Part shown: positions 56,039 through 64,000 of the stretch, one piece after another
How positions within the stretch are numbered: the first letter of the stretch is position 1
Layout: each line of letters starts with the position of its first letter
NCBI GenBank assembly: GCA_028023455.1
Contig: JAQFVV010000030.1
Coordinates: forward strand, 1,444,501 to 1,508,500
DNA length: 64,000 nucleotides
Reading direction: 5' to 3'
Source: Epiperipatus broadwayi
Lineage: Eukaryota; Onychophora; Udeonychophora; Euonychophora; Peripatidae
Position numbers and translations under genes: made by a program
The notes under the pieces: model-generated
Databases searched by the model: none
What the model was told of the DNA's origin: nothing
Seen by the model: the letters and a program-made list of their open reading frames with translations, nothing else

Positions 56039-57310
56039 CATTACAATCAAAACATTTTCTTATATATAATATAATAATATAATTAGTTGGTCATGAGATT
56101 ATGCAACTGATCATCCTATTGTTTGACCGAAATGATTTAGTTGAGAATTGATCCAAAAACATTTAGTTCTTGATTTTGTCACTCTACTACTGAGCTAAAC
56201 TACACAGGATAGAGCAATTTTAATTCATCTTTTTAAACAGAAAAAGAAATCGGAAAAATATATATGTATATTGAACTGGGTCTGAAAAGAAGAATATTAT
56301 TTAATTGGGTTTAAATACCTTTTACAATAATTTTAAAAACACAGGAACGGAACTGTCCTTCAAGTTGAAAGAAGAATACCATTGACAGCATTAGCCATCA
56401 ACAATATCAATGGCCAGATCGAGCTATGCAAAGCATAACATGATCACATTTCCAGACCATGGCCTGCCTCAACTGCAGGATTCAAACCCCTGTCATCCAA
56501 ACCATTATTTGTTTTGAGGATCAACCTCAGGCACCAAGTAACCATAGGCTATATAGTTAGCATGTTTCAGATGACAGGAACACCATCCAGCGCTTGACAC
56601 ATCCCATGACTAGTTCACACTCCGTCTCAGGGGTCCAGCATATTTAACATATAAAAAAATAACTAACTTAAATTAATAGTGATGCAGTGACAAGAGAAAG
56701 AGAGAATAGACCAACTAATATTTAAGCAAACATTAAATGTTTTTTTCATGCACACATCTAATATCTTACATAAAAATATAAATGATTGCTTTAGGCTATA
56801 GTTGTAATAGTCTGTTAAAGTTCATTTCATTTAAAGTAAAGAATCTAGACTGTGATCAGAATATATTTAAAAGTATCTTTACCTAGGTTTTATTTTCTAA
56901 CTGGTTGGTTTTTTGTTTCTACATTGATGGCTTCATGGCTTTCTTTCCAGGTTTCTTTCAAACAGTGAGAGAAAGATAGAGTCTGCGGTAGCTTCTACTT
57001 CACAATCTTGGTATTGGTTCCAGGTATTGATTCAAGTGGGTTAGTTGAGGGCTTGGGCATGAAGCCCTGTTGGACATTCCTATAGCTTATGCAGTTTCTG
57101 CAGCAATGTATAATGCAATGAAGATCGGAATGATTTACAGATTCAAGATCAGAACTCTGACAAATTGCAGACCAGACTAATAACAAATTGATGACTGGAA
57201 TAACTTTATCACAAAATGCAGACCAGATTGTATAGCAATAACACTAATAGCAATCCCGACTGAAGAACAATAACCAAGATGTAACTTTTATACTTTTTCT
57301 CTCCCATTGT
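56039..57310 (-). other. unclassified repeat-like region
   Basis: 56390-56645 has a B-box-like GGTTTGAATCC on the minus strand and the 'agcgcttgacacatcccatgac' block shared with 4850-4875. 56930-57310 on the minus strand carries a TATA-like element near 57290, then 'ctggtctgca' repeats and a 63-codon frame (57186 to 56995) with no domain. Possibly the same family as 4640-5640. Confidence 0.3.
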
Positions 57311-58369
57311 CTTCCATAATTTTTAATGTTTATCACACTTAAATCTATTTTTAATTAAGATCATATCTTACATTCGTTTTTTTAAATTATATTTCTTGTT
57401 ATCTTAATCCTTCGTTCAGATTTATCTACTATCTCGATAAGATAGTGTACATGGTTTTTTTTTATTAATTTAATTGTGTTATAATTTTCTTTTATCAGCC
57501 AAGTAATCTTTAACTAATTGCATTTTTAAAAGTTTTCGTTTACAAATGTACTTTTTAGTCTGATTTCACATTTGCTTTTATACATTTTATTATTTATAGA
57601 AAGGAGATGCTGTGTTTTAAATCTTGTTACTTTTATTTTAGATTCCCCCACCCACTTTTTAATACTAAAAACTTTCTTTATTTTAAGATGAAATAATACT
57701 TTTATTTTTGCAAGTTTGCGTTTCTTAAAAAAAACTCTTTAAAAACATTTTTCTTTCAATTTTACTATTCTGACTTTTTAAAAAAAATAAATTTGATCAT
57801 TTATTTTTAAATGATAACATATGTAACACAGAATATATGTGTATTTTAACATATATGTTTGTTAGCGGTACAATATAATTCTCAACTTTTAAAAAAAATT
57901 TAAAAAAGCTACTGACAAAAATATGAATTAAACAAATACACATGCATATTTAAGTATTTTGTCCAAATACTGATAAAATACTTGCTAATGAACTATTGCA
58001 ATCAAAAATGATGACATGGTCCATCATTGGTAGTAGTTTGCCCTTGTTTACCATCCTTTTAACACAATTTAGCATTTCAAATTTATAGCTAATTCATAAA
58101 CTTTAATAAACTAATTGAATGATTTGCTGCTTAGAAGTTGTTTGTGAATTTATATTGAAAGTAACTGACTGGGCCTTGAGTCTTTGAAACTGCGATATAT
58201 AATCAGCTGTCAAATCCATGATTATCACTGCCCTAAAACATGGATATATTTTAGTCTTTACATTATTAAGATGAAAATATCAAAAAAGTAAAGTTTAAAT
58301 ATATATAATTACATTTGTTGAATTTGTATTTGATAATTAAAAGAATACTAAAGGCAAAGAGTGTTTACC
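57311..58369. other. unassigned AT-rich sequence
   Basis: No supported feature. Confidence 0.45.
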
Positions 58370-58750
58370 TGAAGGTTTGTGATAATGGTATTTTAGTTGT
58401 ATTTATATTTCCATCATCTAATATTTAAATAAAATAAAAATTTTCTAAAATCGTTTAATACTTAATATCATCAACCATTATCAATTCATTGCAGGATGGT
58501 GTCTCAAAGTTCAGTTCACCTTTTTTGATCTCTAGCCTTTCTTCTCCACATCACACCTGCACTCTTTCTTATTTCATCCATCCATCTCACGTGGTCTTTT
58601 TCTGGGTCTTTTAAAATCTCTTTGAATCCGATTTAAGATTTCAATTGTCCATCTGTTATCATCTCTTCCGACTCCACTTCAGTGATACTTAATATTAGAT
58701 GATGGAAGTAGTCCAACATATAAATACAACTAAAGGAAGGTCGAAAGGGT
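58370..58750 (-). pseudogene. LINE C-terminal fragment between family-D inverted repeats
   Basis: The minus strand of about 58500-58640 reads DHVRWMDEIRKSAGVMWRRKARDQKR and then LRDTILQ, the characteristic C-terminal block of RTE-like LINEs (W-x-D-D/E-I-R...A-x-W-x-x-x-A-x-D). It is bracketed by inverted 'ccatcatctaatatt' blocks (about 58410-58426 and 58688-58712), so it may be the tail of the family-D element. Confidence 0.6.
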
Positions 58751-58979
58751 AAAGAAATCAAAATTTCACTTTGATTATTTAATGGAAATATTAGGTTGTC
58801 TTGCAGTTTAGTATGTGAATGTTATTTATCTTCTAAGAAACTGGCCATTTGAAATAAATAATGATAGATTCCAATACTGAAATATTTATTCATCACTGAG
58901 AAATTGTGAGATATAAGTGATTTTTGTTTCATATTTGCATGATATTATAATGTAGCAATCTAATTTTTATAAAAATGGT

Positions 58980-59430
58980 AATTTTTTTTTTGAAACAAGC
59001 AAAACTTTCCATACAGTAGTGCCCCTCAGTGCCAACCACAGTAATCAATGGATGCCAGAAGGCTTGTGCATAAAATCCCTATCTAGTGCCTACTCATCCA
59101 ATATCCTCAGACTAGTTTCTGAAGCAAGCAAAACTCTCCATACAGTAGTGCCACTCAGTGCCAACCAGAGTAATCAATGGATGCCAGAAGGCTTGTGCAT
59201 AAAATCCCTATCTAGTGCCTACTCATCCAATATCCCCAGACTAAGCCAGAAACTAGTCTGGGGATATTGGATGAGTAGGCACTAGATAGGAATTTTATGC
59301 ACAAGCCTTCTGGCATCCAATGATTACTCTGGTTGGCACTGAGTGGCACTACTGTATGGAGAGTTTTGCTTGTTTTAATAACAGCAATGTGCTAGCATAA
59401 GAAATAGTGATCATGCAATTTTTCTTTTGA
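58980..59430. mobile_element. HHR-A truncated multimer with 14-bp target-site duplication
   Basis: Two short minus pieces in tandem (about 58994-59122 and 59123-59245, each ending inside the hammerhead) meet a plus piece (about 59246-59416). Flanking AATTTTT.TTTTGA (one mismatch of 14) at 58980-58993 and 59417-59430. The 88-codon frame over the two tandem pieces is not a gene. The ribozyme core is missing from all three pieces. Confidence 0.8.
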
Positions 59431-60180
59431 TTATAAAGCTTTTAATATATAGAGTATAGACTTAATTAAAATTTAAAAAAAAAATTTTTTTTAAGCAACT
59501 GTTATTTCCTTTTTTTTTTTTTTTTTTTATGGATAGAAAAATAAAGTTTAAATGATTTGTTTTTACCAGAAGTCATCTATTATTCTAATTTTAATCAGAT
59601 AAATATGCTTTTTTAAACATGGAATTAGTTGATCTTTCAATTACAGATCACTGGGAGTAATGTGTAAAGACATTCTCAAACTACAAATGTTAATAAAAAC
59701 AGAATTGAATACAAGAAGAATAAAAAATGTTTTTTAATCAGTTGATATTTATAAATGTCACAACCGTAAATGATCTAAAACTAGTTAACTGCAGTTTGGA
59801 TATTAAAATTTTAATTATGATGAAAAGTAAATTTGTTAAAAAGATCTTATATTGCCAGAATTATTGTTTTGTAATTAATCTTATACACGAAATAGGGCAT
59901 TGTTTGTGACAATTAAATGTTTTCATCATTTGATTGATTATAGTGCTTTTGTGATTGTAACATTTGTTTACCAACAAATCATTTAATATATATAATCTGT
60001 GCCAATTAGGCTCTTAACACAAGATAATCTCAGCAGTTTGAAGCAAAAAAAAAAGTGTCTAGGACAACTTTTCTTTAAAGAAAGATAATAATACAAAAGA
60101 AAAGCAAATACATTATTCCCTATTTTGGTTAGAAATAATAAATCAAGAATAAAAATAATACTTAAATTTTGTTATATTAG
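59431..60180. other. unassigned AT-rich sequence
   Basis: A long T run near 59512-59529; no gene. Confidence 0.45.
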
Positions 60181-60280
60181 TTAAAAGAATATAATATATA
60201 GGGTATATGAGCTCAGACTTTCACGCGACCCATCACTCTCCACTCTATTACACTTGAACACATATGTCTAAAAGATAAAT

Positions 60281-60334
60281 AATCACCAATATACGTATTT
60301 CATGCTAAACCCGTAATCATCAGTTGGTCCAGAG
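60281..60334 (-). ncRNA. hammerhead, HHR-B, stem II mutated
   Basis: CUGAUGA and GAAA are present, but stem II reads UACG against AGCA and no longer pairs well; outer stem I is also altered. Probably inactive. Confidence 0.6.
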
Positions 60335-60769
60335 TACCATCTCTACACATATATGCAATAAGTGCTCAGATATATATTAAGATAGTCAATCTTCATACTT
60401 TAATGGACAGGCTTCAATCTACTCCAACTCTTCAACCGTTCATCCAATTGAAAATTTGGTAATGGAATGCTCAAAGGCCACCCTGAGGCCGATATTCTTG
60501 TCACACCCATGTTGACCTATGGTCAATCTGACCCTTCATGCACAGGACAATCCATTTAATACATATACAAGGGATGGGCAGACATCTACTATGTGACATG
60601 GGTGTGACCAGAATCTCGGCCTCATGGTGGCCTTTGAGCATTCCATCAGATTTTCCAATTGGATGGACAGTTGGAGTGTCGAGTAGATTGAAGCCTGTTC
60701 ATTAAAGTATGAAGATTGGCTATCTTAATATATATCTGAGCACTTATAGTATATATGTGTGGAGATGAT

Positions 60770-60824
60770 AATCTGGATCAACTGATGATTGCTGGTTTAG
60801 CATGAAATACGAATATTGGTGATT
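60770..60824 (+). ncRNA. hammerhead, HHR-B, stem III mutated
   Basis: Core and stem II intact; stem III reads UAC/GAA and stem I has a U in place of C (AUCAA), still pairable with UUGGU by wobble. Confidence 0.65.
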
Positions 60825-61245
60825 ATTTATCTTTTCGACATATATGTGTTCAAGTGTATCAGGGATATGAGATAGAGTGGAGAGTGATGGGTCGTGTGAA
60901 AGTCTGTGCTCATATACCCTACATATTACATATATAGACACAGGTACATAATAAGCCTGTGTTTCAGTTATTAAAAGAATATAATAAAATTTAATTCTCT
61001 TCCACTTTCATTTTCTACTTTTAGTTTTTAATATGTTGCAAAACAATTAACTTGCCAAATAAAAATAATGCTTTCATATTGTGTGTGCTTAATCAGTTTT
61101 TATTATTTTGTGTGTGTGTGCGTGTGAAAAAATTAAAATTCATTCTTCCTATTTTATATTTGTTATTTTTTTATTATTATGTAAGAATATAAATTTATAA
61201 TAATACTGTATTTAAATATTTGCAAATGTGATAAAATTTTAATTT

Positions 61246-61385
61246 AATTATAATTTTTTGTCAAGCGTTGTTAGCCGAGAGGTCATCGCAGCCGCCTTGC
61301 AAGCAAATAGTTGGTTGCAGACGGTTGTGGGTTCGCGTCCCGGCCGATGCTATGACATATGAAAAAAAAAAAATTATAATTTTTT
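61246..61385 (+). mobile_element. tRNA-derived SINE with 14-bp target-site duplication
   Basis: Body 61260-61371 with A-box-like TAGCCGAGAGGTC, a longer middle than the 31.7-kb copy ('agttggttgcagacggttg'), B-box-like GGGTTCGCGTCC, 'gatgctatgacatatg' and poly-A. Direct repeat AATTATAATTTTT at 61246-61258 and 61372-61384. Confidence 0.9.
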
Positions 61386-61800
61386 AAAAGTAAAGATTTA
61401 ATGTTTGTGAAAAAGAGAATATATAGTTGTAAAAAAATAAAGTAAAATGAATTCACATGGAAGTCCATTCTCCATTAAATATATATATATATATTAATAA
61501 ATTTTAAGAAGTAATATGAAAATAGATATTTTCCAATCATGAACTTGGGATTGGATTATCAAGATTGAGATGATTATTCATGTCAATACTCCCCTCATCC
61601 TTTTAGCATATAGAGATAATAAAAAAATATCTAGTGATATTCAGAAATTATTTTATATGTATATAATCAGTGATGTAGGTTTAAATCCCCTCCCCCTCAT
61701 CTGATTGAATACCAACAAGACAAGTAGATGATTGAATCCAGATTGCTGTGCTAGAAAAAATTAACAGAAAACACTAATTTTCAAGCAAAAAGCATTGTTA

Positions 61801-61936
61801 AATTGTTTGTTGGTGTCAAGCGTTGTTAGCCGAGAGGTCAGCGCAGCCATCTTGCAAGCAAGCAGTTGGTTGCAGACGGTTGTTGTGGGTTCGCCTCCCA
61901 GCTGATGCTATGATATTGGAAAAAAAAATTGTTGGT
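61801..61936 (+). mobile_element. tRNA-derived SINE, same subfamily
   Basis: Body about 61815-61928; same long middle as the 61.3-kb copy plus a 3-bp TTG duplication. Flanks share TTGTTGGT (about 61807-61814 and 61929-61936). Confidence 0.8.
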
Positions 61937-62618
61937 CAAATAAATTACAAATTTCTGATCTCATTAGTTTTCTGGTGCTCCTATGTTTTTTAAGTGAATT
62001 TTGTGAATAAGGAATTTCAGATTAATATCATATATATTAATAGGACTTTTTCTTCTAAAAGCTTTGTAACTGGTTAAAACGTATAGGAGAAAAGAGTTTG
62101 ATGACATCTTGATTGATATGTATCAATTTTACAAAAACGTAAATGTTTAGCCTACATGGAAGAAAGGCTTATGCTTAAAAAAAATGATATTGAATTTGCA
62201 ATGAATTTTTCTCAAATTCAAAAACAATCTTCCAAGAATAATGTTTTGATCAGGTGGTAGATAAAGCACTGCAAATACATGAACTTTGATTTGAATAACT
62301 GAAAAAGCAAAATTTATACAATTTTCAAGATTTGCCCAAAAATTCTTTTAAAAAATGTCAGCAAATATGGAAATGGCAAATGCTAGATGTTGACCTGTTA
62401 CAGGAAATCAGACAGTTAAAATCACAAATCTGGCTGTTATAAAAGTTACCATGTTATGTGGAGAAATGGAAGCATTTAAATAAATTCTGAAAACAGGTTC
62501 AAATCATTGTTTGCAGTAAGAGGTTATTGCATTTTCCAATGTATTAATTGATCTTCAGATTTTTTTTAAACAATGTTAGTGACAATAGCATTAAGAAAAT
62601 ATCTCAAAACTGAAACTA
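61937..62618. other. unassigned AT-rich sequence
   Basis: No supported feature. Confidence 0.45.
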
Positions 62619-62758
62619 ACCTGTTTGCTGTGATATTACTAACAGTTAGTGCATATACTAACCTGTTTGCTGTGATATTATTAACATTTGTTTGCTGTGA
62701 TATTACTAACAGTTGGTGCATATACTAACCTGTTTGCTGTGATATTACTAACAGTTGA
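62619..62758. repeat. minisatellite, about 46-bp and shorter units
   Basis: 'ctaacctgtttgctgtgata' followed by 'ttactaacagtt.gtgcatata' repeats about three and a half times, one copy being internally shortened. Confidence 0.9.
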
Positions 62759-62784
62759 ATGCATTTGGAATATTTAACTAAAAA

Positions 62785-62890
62785 TTAAAACTTTTCTAAA
62801 GACATTCAACACACATATTAGATGATGGAAGTAGTCCAATATAAAAATACAGCTAGAACACCATCATCACAAACCTTCAGAAAAAACACT
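62785..62890. repeat. family-D repeat fragment
   Basis: Shares 'attagatgatggaagtagtccaa' with 58690-58715, and a 'tctaaagacattcaa' block with 19.9 kb. Confidence 0.6.
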
Positions 62891-63794
62891 AATCAAAACA
62901 TATTTGAGGTCATCAAATTGTCAATAACATCTCAAATTAGCCGGTTTTTAAAAATTTGAGAGAAAAAACTTTTTCATGTCAAAAGACAATAAATAATGTG
63001 ACATTTATATTACATGCTTTTTAGAAACTTAAAAATTTGGTAATTTGTTTCCAACAATATGTTTTGATTTTATTTTATTTTTTCTAAACAAAAATTTAAT
63101 ATTTTTACTAAATCAACTTATTAACATAAGTCATTTGGTAACCATTTTTTTAAATATGACTTTCGCTTATTTGGTCGAATCTTGTAATCGACCAAACAGA
63201 TTTTCTCCAAATTTTATACATGTTTGGTTTTGATTACAATGCAATATAACAATGAAATATTTCAGATTTATTTAGTGTAATAGTATTGGTGGACTACATT
63301 TCAAATCAGTTCAATATATTTTGAGTCTTGCACAATAGAAGAATATTTTTAAGTAAAAGCTTTCATTTGATTTGAGGAAGACATTTTAAGAGCATTTATA
63401 GTTAAAAATGAAGGCTGAAGTCTTACTTTCTCTTCGTATTGCTTATGTAAAACTTGCTTTTTTTAAGCTACTGCCTTAATAAAGACAAAAAATCTTAACC
63501 AGTTTTTAAACTATTTCTACTGAACAGCCTTTTTTTTTACATTTGAATAAGGATAGCTAATTTGAAAAATTGAAGTGATGCTATATAATGATGCAAAATG
63601 TCAAGGTTTTCTAATAGTGTTGGGAGCCTGTATTTTTAACCTGCTAAATCAGTTCAGTAGATGGTGCTCTATTTTTTTTAAAATTTACTTTAACGACTAT
63701 TTAATAATTAAAAAAGCAAGTCATATATAACGTGACATTGCAACTTATTAAGAATTTTAAACTTTTCTCTTAATATTATAATAAATAAAATTAA
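62891..63794. other. unassigned AT-rich sequence
   Basis: No supported gene; the 62-codon frame at 63045-63233 has no domain. Confidence 0.45.
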
Positions 63795-64000
63795 AAGCAT
63801 GTGTAGCGCTGAAAGAGAAGCTATAACAAATGCACAAATATTAAACACTTAGCGCTTTCGAGGCAGGTTGCCTCATATTCATAGCAATACTGGGTAGTGC
63901 AGAACAGGGAGATTATGGTGATATGCAAAATACATGCAAATTATTTAGATAGTCCAGCGTTTGGATATGTCAAAGCAGGCGTTGCATCTATTGGTAGAGT
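63795..64000 (-). mobile_element. Penelope-like terminal sequence with hammerhead-like motif (runs off the window)
   Basis: Minus strand: CUAUGAAU-AU, a perfect GAGGC/GCCUC stem around AACCU, then GAAA-GCGC-UA. The 3' half matches a hammerhead (GAAA, palindromic stem III, UH), but the 5' half is not CUGANGA and stem I does not pair. The same motif lies at 13.74 kb just after the PLE coding end, so it is assigned to that family. Confidence 0.5.

Larger units (their letters stand above)
60181..60986. mobile_element. HHR-B inverted dimer with 16-bp target-site duplication
   Basis: The structure (60197-60970) is a minus unit and a plus unit head to head. The inner ends carry the far part of the unit ('gacctatggtcaatctgaccct', 'gggatgggcag'). 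The right tail has the hairpin 'acacaggt...cctgtgt', as at 50.66 kb. Perfect direct repeat TTAAAAGAATATAATA at 60181-60196 and 60971-60986. Confidence 0.9.

Noticed and set aside
59019-59285. 88-codon ORF with an internal 30-residue duplication
   Set aside because: The duplication is two tandem pieces of the HHR-A repeat; the frame is a by-product and is absent from other copies.
1-64000. CRISPR array, operons, bacterial genes
   Set aside because: No regularly spaced short repeats with unique spacers and no dense co-oriented reading frames; the window is eukaryotic.

Overview
This is an AT-rich, intron- and repeat-dominated eukaryotic window. It most resembles an invertebrate metazoan genome. 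The tRNA-derived SINEs, Penelope-like, non-LTR, Ty3/gypsy, hAT and Merlin relics point that way, but the species or phylum cannot be named from the sequence. There is no bacterial gene organisation. Almost every open reading frame of 60-100 codons is a chance frame or part of a decayed transposon. Only two reading frames look intact and coding-like: a 342-residue C2H2 zinc-finger exon (52797-53859, +) and a 375-residue retrotransposon Gag (37183-38310, +).

Layout. 0-6 kb: decayed repeats, a hammerhead-bearing repeat at 488-712 and a degenerate LINE. 6.1-10.7 kb: a dead Ty3/gypsy element with two LTRs and recognisable gag, protease, RT, RNase H and integrase pieces. 10.7-14.7 kb: a LINE relic split by a hammerhead repeat, then a Penelope-like element (PLE) with a GIY-YIG end. 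16.9-26.6 kb: many copies of one hammerhead-bearing repeat (called HHR-B here), and a LINE bracketed by inverted repeats. 27.3-30.4 kb: a broken Merlin (IS1595/ISXO2-like DDE) transposase and two large foldbacks. 30.8-31.6 kb: an hAT-like relic. 32.2-42.5 kb: a LINE interrupted by a young LTR element with unusually long LTRs (about 2.65 kb) and only a gag gene. 42.5-52 kb: repeats and an unassigned higher-GC stretch. 52.8-54.5 kb: the zinc-finger exon, cut near its stop codon by a foldback insertion. 54.7-64 kb: more hammerhead repeats, SINEs and PLE ends.

Main result. Two unrelated short repeat families, HHR-A (unit about 450 bp) and HHR-B (about 300-450 bp), each contain a sequence that folds by eye as a type-I hammerhead self-cleaving ribozyme: CUGANGA core, stem II, GAAA, a 2-3 bp stem III, a UH cleavage site and a paired stem I. 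Several copies lie in tandem and/or inverted multimers. The whole multimer, not each unit, is flanked by one 11-16 bp target-site duplication, so multimers appear to have inserted as single events. This resembles the tandem, ribozyme-bearing terminal repeats described for Penelope-like elements and retrozymes, and a GIY-YIG PLE relic lies in the same window. Which enzyme mobilises the short families, and whether the ribozymes are active, is inference.
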